Shown here: positions 1-14,809 of the stretch, one piece after another
Numbering within the stretch: the first letter of the stretch is position 1
How the letters are laid out: each line of letters begins with the position of its first letter
NCBI RefSeq assembly: GCF_900105725.1
Contig: NZ_FNLM01000034.1
Coordinates: 1-64,000, forward strand
Length of the DNA: 64,000 nt
Direction: 5' to 3'
Source of the DNA: Gordonia westfalica
GTDB taxonomy: Bacteria; Actinomycetota; Actinomycetes; Mycobacteriales; Mycobacteriaceae
Program-made: the position numbers and the translations under genes
Notes under the pieces: model-generated
Database searches by the model: none
Seen by the model: only the letters and a program-made list of their open reading frames with translations
Told to the model about the DNA's origin: nothing

Positions 1-3918
<3,918 letters not shown>

Positions 3919-4060
3919 ACAACACTGTTGTTCACACAGCAAGACCCCTACATGTTTTTGGGGGTTCACGGGGGCGTAGCCCCCGTGTGATCGCATCCAC
4001 TATGACACTTCTGAAACAACACACAACAAACAAATAGCCTGTTGTGGGTTGTTTTATAGA
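3919..4060 (+). other. 23S-5S spacer with hairpin and 3' processing arm
   Basis: This 140-base spacer contains the hairpin CACGGGGGC-GTA-GCCCCCGTG (3967-3987), related to the hairpin in front of 23S. It also contains the 3' processing arm (3991-4020) that pairs with 608-636. There is no gene here. Confidence 0.75.
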
Positions 4061-4178
4061 GTTACGGCGGCCATAGCGGAGGGGAAACGCCCGGCCCCAT
4101 TCCGAACCCGGAAGCTAAGCCCTCCAGCGCCGATGGTACTGCACCTTAATCAGTGTGGGAGAGTAGGACACCGCCGAA
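4061..4178 (+). rRNA. rrf: 5S ribosomal RNA
   Basis: This is about 118 bases starting GTTACGGCGGCCATAGCGG and ending CACCGCCGAAC. The two ends pair (ACGGCGG with CCGCCG). The central CCCATTCCGAACCCGGAAG loop is the bacterial 5S signature. It sits 140 bases after 23S and directly before a strong terminator. Confidence 0.95.
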
Positions 4179-4193
4179 CACAATTTCAGAAGG

Positions 4194-4236
4194 GCCCCGT
4201 ATTCGATGAAATTTTTCGTCGGATACGGGGCTTTTC
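4194..4236 (+). terminator. rRNA operon terminator
   Basis: The perfect 9-bp stem GCCCCGTAT (4194-4202) pairs with ATACGGGGC (4223-4231). A further inner pairing and a CTTTTCT tail follow. It lies 15 bases after 5S and so ends the rRNA transcript. Confidence 0.9.
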
Positions 4237-4308
4237 TCGTTCGCCCACGTCGTCTCGACGTGGGCGTCGGTGCTTCCCACCAAGGTTCAAGGGCATAGAT
4301 TGGCAGCT

Positions 4309-6540
4309 ATGAGTGATCGTGATCGTCCGCAGCGCGACGGACGCGGTGAGCGTGATACACGAGATCAGCGGGAGTCTCGGGGCCAGGGCGGTCCCCGAGG
4401 TCAGCGGGGATCCCGCGGTCAGAGCGACTCGGGTCGAGGGCGACGTCCGGAACGCCCGGGCCGCGAGCGCGGCGACGGTGGTCGCCGGCAGCAGGGCCCT
4501 CCGTTCCCCGATGATGTCAATGCGTCGGACCTCGACCCGGAGGTTCGTCGCGACCTCCTGACTCTCGACAAGACCAACGCCGAGATCGTCGCCAAGCACC
4601 TGGTGATGGTCTCGCGACTCCTCCTCGAAGAGCCTGCCCTGGCTCTCGAACACGCTCGTGCCGCCCGCGGCCGCGCATCGCGTGTCGGTGTGGTCCGGGA
4701 GACGGCGGGCATCGCCGCCTACAACGCCGGCGAGTGGCAGGAGTCGGCCACCGAGCTGCGTGCCGCTCGTCGGATCACCGGCAACACCTCGTTGCTGCCC
4801 CTCATCGCGGACTGCGAGCGTGGGCTCGGTCGTCCGGAGCGTGCCGTCGAGATCGCCCGCGGCGACGACGGTCGTGCGCTCAAGGGTGAGGATGCCACCG
4901 AGATGCGCATCGTCGAAGCCGGTGCACGGATCGACCTCGGCGAGCCCGAGAAGGCGGTCGTGACGCTGCAGGCCGAGAATCTCAAGCCCGGCCAGGTCGG
5001 CACCGGTCCCGCGCGACTGTTCTACGCGTACGCGTCCGCGCTGTACGCATCCGGCCGACGCGACGAATCGGTCACCTGGTTCATGAATGCGGCCGCTGCC
5101 GACATCGATGACGTGACCGACGCCGAGTTCCGTCTGACCGAGCTCGCCGGCGACGACGCACCCGCGGCCGTCGACGAGCAGGATGTCAACGGCGTCGATG
5201 TGCTCGCCGATTCCGCGGTCTCGGCTGCACCGGCGGCAGAACCCGAGAGCCCAGCTCCGGTCTCCGCAGCTCCGGTCTCTACCGAGCCCGCCGAGACCGA
5301 GCCTGTTTCCGTCGAACCTGCCGTCGAGTCGACCCCAGCCAGGTCGACCGCAGCCGAGTCGAGTGCTGCGCCCGCGAAGGTCGAGGACGAGACCCCCGAC
5401 GTCGCGGTCCCGGAGGCGGTGAACGAGACTGTGCGCGAGCAGCAGTCCGTCGACGCCGACTCGATCGAGAGTGTGGAGGGCACCGCCGACCTGTCGGCGA
5501 CGTCGAGCTACGTCGCGGAGGACGGCGCCGGGTCGCAGGCACTCGTCGATCGTTACGACGCGCTCCTGCTCGACCTCGACGGGACCGTGTTCGCCGGACA
5601 CCAGGCCCTGCCGAATGCGGTCGACACCCTCGACCGGCTCGACATCCCGCGTTTCTTCGTGACCAACAACGCCAGCCGTCGGCCCGCCGAGGTCGCCGCG
5701 CACCTCCGTGAACTCGGCTTCGACGCCACCGAAGACCTGGTCGTCACCAGTGCGCAGTCGGGAGCCCGGTTGCTGTCCGAACATCTCGCACCGGGTTCGA
5801 GGGCGCTGGTCATCGGCACGGACGGCCTGGCGCAAGAGGTCCGCGAAGTCGGCATCGGTGTCACGCGGAGCGCCGACGATCGGCCCGCAGCCGTGATCCA
5901 GGGCCATTCGACCGACACCGGCTGGGCACAGCTCTCCGAGGCCGCATTGGCGATCCGAGCCGGCGCCCTGTGGGTGGCGACCAACGTCGACGCCACGTTG
6001 CCGTCCGAACGCGGGCTGCTCGTGGGCAACGGCTCGATGGTGGCCGCCCTGCGCAATGCGACCGGCAAGGAACCGCTCGTCGCCGGCAAGCCCGCCGCGC
6101 CGCTGATGGCGGATGCCATCACGCGGGCTGCGGCCAACGCCCCGCTCGTCGTCGGCGATCGTCTCGACACCGACATCGAGGGTGCACACGCCGTCGGCAT
6201 CGAGAGCGCTCTGGTCCTCACCGGCGTCAGCACGGTCACCGACCTGCTGGCCGCGCCACCGGAACAGCGACCCACCTACGTCGTCGACGATCTGGCCGGC
6301 ATGTTCGACGACATCGACTCGGTGCGCGTGTCCGACCAGCCCGGCTGGAAGGTGGACGTGGACGGATCCACCGTCACCGTGTCCGGCTCGGGCGACCAGA
6401 TCGGTCTCGTGCCGGCGGTTGCAGCCGCCACCTGGGCGGCGGTCGACGCCGGTGTCGCCGATCCCGAGGAGCTGAGGATTCGTGCCGAGGGCACGGCGCG
6501 GGACAAGCTGGCTTCGCTGGGTGTCACCCTCGTCGGCTAG
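4309..6540 (+). CDS. TPR-like / HAD-IIA phosphatase fusion protein
   Basis: This 743-residue protein has four parts. Residues 1-65 are an Arg/Gly-rich disordered tail. Residues about 68-283 are alanine-rich helical repeats of tetratricopeptide type. Residues about 285-410 are an acidic Ala/Pro/Glu linker. From about 413 there is a complete HAD-IIA domain with motif I LLLDLDGTVFAG, motif II VTNNASRR and a C-terminal GDRLDTDIEG loop. In M. tuberculosis the two halves are separate adjacent genes, Rv1691 and Rv1692; Rv1692 is reported as a glycerol-3-phosphate phosphatase. The downstream gene order matches that locus. I chose the ATG at 4309; an in-frame ATG at 4270 would add 13 residues but overlaps the rRNA operon trailer. 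The substrate here is inferred. Confidence 0.88.
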   Translation: MSDRDRPQRDGRGERDTRDQRESRGQGGPRGQRGSRGQSDSGRGRRPERPGRERGDGGRRQQGPPFPDDVNASDLDPEVRRDLLTLDKTNAEIVAKHLVMVSRLLLEEPALALEHARAARGRASRVGVVRETAGIAAYNAGEWQESATELRAARRITGNTSLLPLIADCERGLGRPERAVEIARGDDGRALKGEDATEMRIVEAGARIDLGEPEKAVVTLQAENLKPGQVGTGPARLFYAYASALYASGRRDESVTWFMNAAAADIDDVTDAEFRLTELAGDDAPAAVDEQDVNGVDVLADSAVSAAPAAEPESPAPVSAAPVSTEPAETEPVSVEPAVESTPARSTAAESSAAPAKVEDETPDVAVPEAVNETVREQQSVDADSIESVEGTADLSATSSYVAEDGAGSQALVDRYDALLLDLDGTVFAGHQALPNAVDTLDRLDIPRFFVTNNASRRPAEVAAHLRELGFDATEDLVVTSAQSGARLLSEHLAPGSRALVIGTDGLAQEVREVGIGVTRSADDRPAAVIQGHSTDTGWAQLSEAALAIRAGALWVATNVDATLPSERGLLVGNGSMVAALRNATGKEPLVAGKPAAPLMADAITRAAANAPLVVGDRLDTDIEGAHAVGIESALVLTGVSTVTDLLAAPPEQRPTYVVDDLAGMFDDIDSVRVSDQPGWKVDVDGSTVTVSGSGDQIGLVPAVAAATWAAVDAGVADPEELRIRAEGTARDKLASLGVTLVG

Positions 6541-6551
6541 CGTGGTTCACG

Positions 6552-6884
6552 ATGACCTATCCGAGTGACGAGAGCGGTCGTTCGGACCTGAGCAGCGGTC
6601 CGACACCGAACAGCATGGCGCCCCGACCCGGTCCGGGCGCCATGCCGCGTCACCAGTACGACCCGATGGCAGCCCTGGACGACGACGCGCCGTCGGGCCC
6701 GGATTCCGAGCTTGACCTCCCGGACGTCGAAGCCACGGTGTCGGAGCTCCTGGCGCAGGTCGACGAGGTCCGCGAGTCCGTCGGGGACACCTTCTCGCTC
6801 GCTGCCCTCGAGCGCCAGGCGAATCTCCTCGAGCAGGCTCACGACTCGCTCACCGCTGCGCTCGATGCGGTGGACCGCCGATGA
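6552..6884 (+). CDS. small coiled-coil protein (Rv1693-like position)
   Basis: This 110-residue protein is unknown to me by family. The N-terminal ~50 residues are Pro/Ser/Asp-rich and look disordered. The C-terminal half (VEATVSELLAQVDEVRES, then LERQANLLEQAHDSLTAAL) is amphipathic helix of coiled-coil type. It starts 11 bases after the HAD fusion and ends 24 bases before tlyA. Its position equals that of the small gene Rv1693 in M. tuberculosis. No function can be read from the sequence. Confidence 0.8.
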   Translation: MTYPSDESGRSDLSSGPTPNSMAPRPGPGAMPRHQYDPMAALDDDAPSGPDSELDLPDVEATVSELLAQVDEVRESVGDTFSLAALERQANLLEQAHDSLTAALDAVDRR

Positions 6885-6908
6885 GCCAAACCCGGACGCG
6901 GCACTGAC

Positions 6909-7769
6909 GTGGCGACCAGAGCACGACTCGACGCGGAACTCGTCCGACGCGGATTGGCACGGTCCCGGGAACAGGCCCGCGAACTCGTCGACGCCGGCGT
7001 CGTGAAGGTCAACGGAACGGTGGCGGCGAAAGCCGCGACCGGAGTCACCCGCGACACCCCGATCGTCGTCGTCGAGGCACCGAAGGACGACTGGGCGTCA
7101 CGCGGTGCCCACAAACTGCTGGGGGCGCTCGAGGCGTTCGAACCCCAGGGTCTGACGCTGGCCGGACGCCGGTGTCTCGATGCCGGGGCGTCGACAGGTG
7201 GCTTCACCGACGTCCTGCTGCGTCGCGGCGTGCGCGAGGTCGTCGCCGTGGATGTCGGCTACGGACAACTGATCTGGCGTCTGCAGAACGACGACCGCGT
7301 CCATGTGCATGACCGCACCAACGTGCGGCACCTCGAGCCGGAGGCGATCGGTGGTCCGGTCGACGTCGTCGTCGCCGACCTGTCCTTCATCTCGCTCGGA
7401 CTCGTCCTTCCCGCGTTCGCCCGATGCGCGCGGCCGGGGGCCGATCTGCTGCCGATGGTCAAACCCCAGTTCGAGGTGGGGAAGGACCGCGTCGGGTCCG
7501 GTGGCGTCGTACGCGATCCCGCGTTGCGGGCCGAGGCCGTCCTGGGAGTGGCGACCGAGGCCGCCGCCCTCGGGCTGGAGACCTGTGGCGTCGTGGCCAG
7601 TCCGCTGCCCGGACCGTCGGGCAATGTCGAATTCTTCCTCTGGCTGCGCAACGGGCCCGGTGACCGGGCAGGCGAGGAGTCGGGGGAGAGCGATAGGGTC
7701 GACCGGTCGGGCTCGTCCGACGAGCTCCGCTCCATGATCGATCGTGCGGTTGCGGAGGGGCCGCGCTGA
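6909..7769 (+). CDS. tlyA: TlyA 16S/23S rRNA 2'-O-methyltransferase
   Basis: This 286-residue protein has an S4 RNA-binding domain at the N-terminus (LDAELVRRGLARSREQARELV, residues about 6-26). An FtsJ-type SAM methyltransferase domain follows, with the SAM-binding motif CLDAGASTGGFTDVLL near residue 90. In mycobacteria TlyA 2'-O-methylates C1409 of 16S and C1920 of 23S rRNA, and its loss gives capreomycin resistance. It starts with GTG. The C-terminal ~40 residues are low-complexity (Gly/Glu/Ser/Asp) and longer than usual. It sits upstream of NAD kinase as in M. tuberculosis. Confidence 0.94.
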   Translation: MATRARLDAELVRRGLARSREQARELVDAGVVKVNGTVAAKAATGVTRDTPIVVVEAPKDDWASRGAHKLLGALEAFEPQGLTLAGRRCLDAGASTGGFTDVLLRRGVREVVAVDVGYGQLIWRLQNDDRVHVHDRTNVRHLEPEAIGGPVDVVVADLSFISLGLVLPAFARCARPGADLLPMVKPQFEVGKDRVGSGGVVRDPALRAEAVLGVATEAAALGLETCGVVASPLPGPSGNVEFFLWLRNGPGDRAGEESGESDRVDRSGSSDELRSMIDRAVAEGPR

Positions 7770-7851
7770 GTCCGTACCGACCGGCGCCTGTTCAGTTCGA
7801 TCCTGCTCGACCGCACCTGTCCGACCACACTTCTCTGGGAGGGAACCACCA

Positions 7852-8871
7852 GTGACCGACGATTCGGTAACCGAGTCCGCCGGTGCCCGCGAGTTCTTGG
7901 TGGTCGCCCACACCGGACGCGAGAACGTCCTCGAGACGATCGAGGCCATCGCCCGGCACTGCGGAGCCGCCGGTGTCGCGCTGCGCGTCGTCGACCACGA
8001 CACCCTCGACCGGGATGCTCCCGACCATGACGTGATCTACCGGAACCGGGAGGGCGAGCCGGAGCGGCCGGGCAACATCCCGGTCGATCCCGAATATCTC
8101 CGCTCCCTGGGCGCCGTCGTCGAGGTCACCACGGCCGAGTCCGCGTCGGCCGAGGGCTGCGAGCTCGTCATCGTCCTCGGCGGTGACGGCACGTTCCTGC
8201 GCGCCGCCGAGTTGGCCTACCCGGCGGAGGTGCCGGTCCTGGGCATCAATCTCGGGCACATCGGATTCCTCGCCGAGTCCGAGGCGCACAAGGTCGACGA
8301 GGTGATGACCCAGCTCATCGCCCGTGACTATCGCATCGAGCCGCGCATGACGCTCGAGATCGACATCGTCGACCCGGCGGACCCTGACCCGCCGACGGCG
8401 AGCAGCTGGGCGCTCAACGAGGTGGCGATCCTCAACACCAGCAAGAACGGCGTGCTCGAACTCGTCACCGAGGTCGACGGACGCCCGGTGTCGGCGTTCG
8501 GCGCCGACGGTGTGCTGGTCGCGACCCCGACCGGGTCGACGGCCTACGCGTTCTCGGCGGGCGGTCCGGTGATGTGGCCGGACCTCGAGGCCATCCTCGT
8601 GGTCCCGAACAACGCCCATGCGTTGTTCGCGCGGCCCATGGTGACGAGCCCGCGGTCGCGCATCGCCGTGGAAGTGGACAAGAACGGACGCTCGGCGGTG
8701 GCGCTGTGCGACGGCCGTCGAGCACTCGACGTGCCGGCCGGCGCCCGCGTCGAGGTCGTACGCAGCGAGCGCTCGGTGAGCTGGATCCGGATCGACTCCG
8801 ATCCGTTCGCCGACCGGCTCGTGACCAAGTTCGCCCTCCCGGTCACGGGATGGCGAGGGAGGCAGGCATAG
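7852..8871 (+). CDS. nadK: NAD kinase
   Basis: This 339-residue protein phosphorylates NAD to NADP. It carries the ATP-NAD kinase GGDGTFLRAAE motif near residue 110, then NLGHIGFLAE and the conserved DGVLVATPTGSTAYAFSAGGP block. The GTG at 7852 is preferred over an upstream in-frame start at 7744, because a clear GGGAGGG ribosome site lies about 10 bases before it and conserved sequence begins soon after (EFLVVAHTGRENVLET). It is followed by recN with only a two-base gap, as in M. tuberculosis (Rv1695-Rv1696). Confidence 0.95.
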   Translation: MTDDSVTESAGAREFLVVAHTGRENVLETIEAIARHCGAAGVALRVVDHDTLDRDAPDHDVIYRNREGEPERPGNIPVDPEYLRSLGAVVEVTTAESASAEGCELVIVLGGDGTFLRAAELAYPAEVPVLGINLGHIGFLAESEAHKVDEVMTQLIARDYRIEPRMTLEIDIVDPADPDPPTASSWALNEVAILNTSKNGVLELVTEVDGRPVSAFGADGVLVATPTGSTAYAFSAGGPVMWPDLEAILVVPNNAHALFARPMVTSPRSRIAVEVDKNGRSAVALCDGRRALDVPAGARVEVVRSERSVSWIRIDSDPFADRLVTKFALPVTGWRGRQA

Positions 8872-8873
8872 GG

Positions 8874-10628
8874 GTGCTCGAAGAACTGTCGATCACCGGA
8901 CTCGGTGTCATCGAGGAGGCGCAGGCGCGCTTCCATCCGGGTTTCACGGTGCTCACCGGCGAGACGGGTGCGGGCAAGACGATGATCGTCACCAGCCTGC
9001 ACCTGCTGTCCGGGGCGCGTGCAGACGCGACCCGGGTCCGCTCCGGCAGCGCCAAGGCGATCGTCGAGGGCCGGTTCCGGCTGGCGAACGCCGAGGGCGT
9101 GCAGAAGGACCCGATGGTCGCCGAGATCCTCGACTCCACCGGCGCCGAACTCGACGACGACGACACCGTCATCGCGGTCCGGTCGGTCAGCGCCGACGGA
9201 CGATCACGGGCACACCTGGGTGGCCGGTCGGTACCGGTCGGCGTGATGGGCCAGCTCACCACCGCAGTCCTCGCCATCCACGGCCAGAACGATCAGCTCC
9301 GTCTGCTGCGACCGGAGCATCAGCGCGCCGCGCTCGACACCTTCGGCGGTTCGAAGGCGACTGCTGCACTGGAGGCGTACCGCAAAGCGCGGACCACGTG
9401 GGTGCAGATCCTCGACGAACTCGACGCCCGACGCGCCAACTACCGCGAGCTCGCCCAGGAAGCCGACCGGCTGCGGTTCGGCATCGAGGAGATCGCCGCG
9501 GTCGACCCGGTCCCGGGTGAGGACGAGGAACTCACCGCGACGATCCGGCGCCTGTCCGACCTGGAATCCATTCGCGGCGCCGCCGACCAGGCGCACCACA
9601 TCGTCGCCGGCGACTCGGGGTCGTCGGTCATCGAAGGGCTGGGTACGGTTCGCACGCTCCTCGAAGGGGCTGCCGACGACACGTTGCGCGGTCTGGTCCC
9701 GCGGGTCGCCGAGGCGCTCACGGTCATCACCGACGTGGGTGCCGAACTGACGGCGTTCACCTCGAGCCTGCCGGCCGATGCCGACGAACTCGACAAACTC
9801 CTCGCGCGTCAGGCCGAGCTCAAGTCACTCGTGCGCAAGTACGCGCCCGATGTCGACGGGGTCATCGACTGGCGGCACAAGGCGCAGGCCCGCCTGGCCG
9901 AGATCGAGGACCCCCGGTCGTCGATCGAAGAACTGGAGACCAAGGCCGCCGCGGCGCTGGAGAAGGTCGAGTCCGCCGCGACAAAGCTGCACACCCTGCG
10001 CGTCAAGGCGGCGTCGTCGATGGCCGACAAGGTGTCCAAGGAACTCAAGGGCCTCGCGATGGGCGACTCGGCGCTGGCGGTCTCCGTGGGGCCCGAACCG
10101 GCCTCGCCCGAGGACCGACTCGCGATCACGGTCGACGGCACCCGTGCCCATGCCGGCGCGGACGGCGCCGACAAGGTCGAATTCGCTCTCGTCGCACATC
10201 CCGGGGCCACGCCGCTGCCGATCGCGAAATCTGCGTCGGGCGGCGAACTGTCGCGCGTGATGCTCGCGCTGGAGGTGGTGCTCGCGGCCCCGACCTCCGG
10301 CTCGGTCATGGTGTTCGACGAGGTCGACGCCGGCGTCGGCGGGCGCGCCGCCGTCGAGATCGGCAAGCGGCTCTCACGTCTGGCCCGCGCCCACCAGGTC
10401 ATCGTCGTCACCCACCTCCCGCAGGTCGCGGCCTTCGCCGACAACCACCTCGTCATCGGCAAGTCCAAGAAGGGCGCGCTGGTCACCAGCAGTGTGCGGA
10501 CCCTCGACCGGGACGAACGGGTCGCCGAGCTGGCGCGCATGCTCGCCGGCCTGGGGGAGTCCGACACCGGACGCGCCCACGCGGAGGAACTGCTCGCCAT
10601 CGCGGAGGCGGAGCGGGCCGCTCACTGA
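8874..10628 (+). CDS. recN: DNA repair protein RecN
   Basis: This 584-residue SMC-like ATPase acts in double-strand break repair. The Walker A motif TGETGAGKT is near residue 30. A long coiled-coil arm fills the middle. The ABC signature SASGGELSRVMLALE is near residue 455, followed by Walker B VMVFDEVDAGVGG and the HLPQVAAFAD D-loop/H-loop region. The start is set at GTG 8874 (MLEELSITGLGVI), which matches the usual RecN N-terminus. An ATG at 8850 inside nadK would add eight residues. Confidence 0.95.
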   Translation: MLEELSITGLGVIEEAQARFHPGFTVLTGETGAGKTMIVTSLHLLSGARADATRVRSGSAKAIVEGRFRLANAEGVQKDPMVAEILDSTGAELDDDDTVIAVRSVSADGRSRAHLGGRSVPVGVMGQLTTAVLAIHGQNDQLRLLRPEHQRAALDTFGGSKATAALEAYRKARTTWVQILDELDARRANYRELAQEADRLRFGIEEIAAVDPVPGEDEELTATIRRLSDLESIRGAADQAHHIVAGDSGSSVIEGLGTVRTLLEGAADDTLRGLVPRVAEALTVITDVGAELTAFTSSLPADADELDKLLARQAELKSLVRKYAPDVDGVIDWRHKAQARLAEIEDPRSSIEELETKAAAALEKVESAATKLHTLRVKAASSMADKVSKELKGLAMGDSALAVSVGPEPASPEDRLAITVDGTRAHAGADGADKVEFALVAHPGATPLPIAKSASGGELSRVMLALEVVLAAPTSGSVMVFDEVDAGVGGRAAVEIGKRLSRLARAHQVIVVTHLPQVAAFADNHLVIGKSKKGALVTSSVRTLDRDERVAELARMLAGLGESDTGRAHAEELLAIAEAERAAH

Positions 10629-10729
10629 CCGTCGACGGGTTGGAACCCGTGTTACTCGTGTGACAAAAGTTTCTCGTGTTACGGCGCGCCTCCCTGGCTC
10701 GGCCGTGTCTTCGGTCAATCATTGCGGTC

Positions 10730-11917
10730 ATGAAGATGCCTGCACTGCTCGCGCGTAACACCGAAGAACTGCCTGGCGTGACCGGTATCGCCAGGATCGA
10801 CAAGAACACCAAACGGCTGCTGAGTCGGGTCGGCCCCGGTGACATCGCCATCCTCGACGAGGTGGATCTCGACCGCGTGACCGCCGACGCGCTCGTCGAG
10901 GCGAACGTCGTCGCGGTGGTCAACGTCTCGCGCTCCATCACCGGCCGCTACCCGAACCTCGGTCCGGAGGTGCTGGTCGCATCGGGCATCGTCCTGCTCG
11001 ACGACGTGGGCCCGGAGATCTTCAAGCGCGTCAAGGACGGCGCCAAGGTGCGGGTCCACGATGACCGTCTGTTCGTCGGTGAGCGTCGCCTGGCACTCGG
11101 CACCGAACTCGACGAGCGTGACATCGCCGACATCATGATCGGCGCCAAGGCGGGTCTGGTCGACCACCTGGAGGCCTTCTCCGGCAACACCATCGAGTTC
11201 ATCCGGAGCGAGTCGCCGCTGCTGATCGACGGCGTCGGCGTGCCGGAGATCGACGCAAACCTCGCCGGCCGGCATGTGGTCATCGTCGGCGAGGGCGCCG
11301 ACCGCGCTGCGGATCTGCGTTCGCTCAAGCCGTTCATCAAGGAGTACCAGCCGGTGATGGTGGGTGTCGGCACCGGTGCGGACACCTTGATGAAGGCCGG
11401 GTACAAGCCCGCGATCATCGTCGGCGATCCCGAGCACATCAAGACGCCGACGCTGAAATCCGGTGCGCAGCTGGTGCTCCCGGCCGACACCGACGGTCAC
11501 GCGACCGGCCTGGAACGCATCCAGGATCTCGGCATCGGCGCGACCACCTTCCCCGCGGCCGGCTCCGCGGAAGACCTCGCCCTGCTGCTGACCGACTACC
11601 ACGGCGCCGACCTGATCGTCACCGTCGGCTACCCCGGATCGCTCGACGACTTCTTCGACCGTTCGCGCCGCGAGAGCAACCCGTCGATGTTCCTGACCCG
11701 ACTCAAGGTGGGGCAGAAGCTCGTCGACGCGAAAGCCGTTGCGACGCTGTACCGCAGCCGCGTGTCCGGCGCCGCCATCGCATGTGTCGTCCTGGCCGCA
11801 CTGGTCGCCGTGATCGCGGCGCTGCTGCTGTCCAACACCGGCACCGACGTCACCGATTGGATTGTCACGCAGTGGAATGCGCTGCTGGACTGGGCGCGAG
11901 AGGTCTGGAACCGATAG
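10730..11917 (+). CDS. steA: SteA cytokinetic ring protein
   Basis: This 395-residue protein is homologous to Rv1697 / corynebacterial SteA, which with SteB links the division ring to peptidoglycan hydrolase control. It has a thiamin pyrophosphokinase-like fold (FIRSESPLLIDG, then HVVIVGEGADRAADL). A single C-terminal membrane helix (AAIACVVLAALVAVIAALLL, about residues 345-364) has a short tail after it. The ATG at 10730 follows a 100-base gap after recN that holds two copies of a TCGTGT(G/T)AC-like sequence. It is followed after 3 bases by steB. Confidence 0.88.
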   Translation: MKMPALLARNTEELPGVTGIARIDKNTKRLLSRVGPGDIAILDEVDLDRVTADALVEANVVAVVNVSRSITGRYPNLGPEVLVASGIVLLDDVGPEIFKRVKDGAKVRVHDDRLFVGERRLALGTELDERDIADIMIGAKAGLVDHLEAFSGNTIEFIRSESPLLIDGVGVPEIDANLAGRHVVIVGEGADRAADLRSLKPFIKEYQPVMVGVGTGADTLMKAGYKPAIIVGDPEHIKTPTLKSGAQLVLPADTDGHATGLERIQDLGIGATTFPAAGSAEDLALLLTDYHGADLIVTVGYPGSLDDFFDRSRRESNPSMFLTRLKVGQKLVDAKAVATLYRSRVSGAAIACVVLAALVAVIAALLLSNTGTDVTDWIVTQWNALLDWAREVWNR

Positions 11918-11920
11918 GCG

Positions 11921-12856
11921 ATGATTTCGCTACGACAGCATGCGATCTCACTGGTCGCGGTATTCCTGGCATTGGCGCTCGGACTGTTCCTCGGCTCGGG
12001 GTTCGTCGGCGATCGGGTGAATTCGATGACCGGCACCAGCCGGGACCGGATCGGTGATCTCGAGGACCAGCGTGACGACCTGAACGCGAAACTGAACGCG
12101 TCCAACAGTTTCGATCTGGCGATCGGGCCCCGGCTCATCGCCAACACCCTGCGCGGACAGTCAGTTCTGGTGGTGACCGCCCCCAACGCGGCCGACGCCG
12201 ACGTCGACGCCGTGAAGGAGAACATCTCCGGGGCCGGTGCGCGCTTCGCCGGTCAGATCGCGCTCACCGAGTCGCTGCTGAGCGACCAGAACGCCGAGCA
12301 ACTGCGCACCATCGTCGACCAGACGATCCCGCCGGGCGCGATGCTCCGTGCCGAGCTGACCGACTCGGGCAGCCGGGCCGGTGACCTCCTCGGAACGCTG
12401 GTGCTCTCCGGCAAGACCACCCGGCCGGCGTCGTCCGGCGACCGTCGGACCGGTCTGGCGGCCCTGCGCGACGGCGGATTCATCGACTACGCCAACAACG
12501 CCGTCACACCGGCGGATCTGATGGTCGTGGTCACCGGAGACGAGTTCGGTCCCGACTCGGGTGCACAGGGTGCGCTCGTGGCCCGGCTTGCCGCGGCGGC
12601 ATCCGTCCGCGGCGTGGGCGGGGTGCTCGTGGGTAGGACCGGTTCGGCGAACGGGGGCTCACCCATCGCCGTGGTTCGTGCCGACCCGTCGCTGGCCAAC
12701 GCGGTGTCCACGGTCGACAACGTCGACCAGCCGACCGGTCTCATCACGACGGTCCTGGCGCTCGCCGCCGAGGGCAAGGGTGCGACCGGGGCCTACGGCA
12801 CCGGCGCCGGCGCCACCGCGGTCACCGTCGGGGCCGACGGCAAACCGGCCGCCTGA
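11921..12856 (+). CDS. steB: SteB / MctB-type membrane-anchored protein
   Basis: This 311-residue protein has an N-terminal membrane helix (HAISLVAVFLALALGLFLGS, residues about 6-25), then a coiled-coil segment (DRIGDLEDQRDDLNAKLNA) and a periplasmic domain. It is the counterpart of Rv1698, described both as the copper-resistance channel MctB and, in Corynebacterium, as SteB, the partner of SteA. The coupling to steA with a 3-base gap favours the SteA partner role. Copper transport is not evident from motifs here. Confidence 0.85.
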   Translation: MISLRQHAISLVAVFLALALGLFLGSGFVGDRVNSMTGTSRDRIGDLEDQRDDLNAKLNASNSFDLAIGPRLIANTLRGQSVLVVTAPNAADADVDAVKENISGAGARFAGQIALTESLLSDQNAEQLRTIVDQTIPPGAMLRAELTDSGSRAGDLLGTLVLSGKTTRPASSGDRRTGLAALRDGGFIDYANNAVTPADLMVVVTGDEFGPDSGAQGALVARLAAAASVRGVGGVLVGRTGSANGGSPIAVVRADPSLANAVSTVDNVDQPTGLITTVLALAAEGKGATGAYGTGAGATAVTVGADGKPAA

Positions 12857-12974
12857 CCACCGTCCCGGCCGCCACCGCCTGTGTAATCCGGTCCCGGAGT
12901 GAGGGCCGCCACGCCGCGCGCCGGTGTGGCGGTACGGTGGCCGTGCCGAGTGGTGTTACCCTGGAGTCCCGTAG

Positions 12975-14804
<1,830 letters not shown>

Positions 14805-14809
14805 CCGGG

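Noticed and set aside
4186..6189. 667-codon open frame on the - strand opposite the HAD fusion gene
   Set aside because: It lies antisense to a gene with clear domains. It is rich in Arg/Gly/Val as expected from GC-rich third-position shadow and has no motif or ribosome site.
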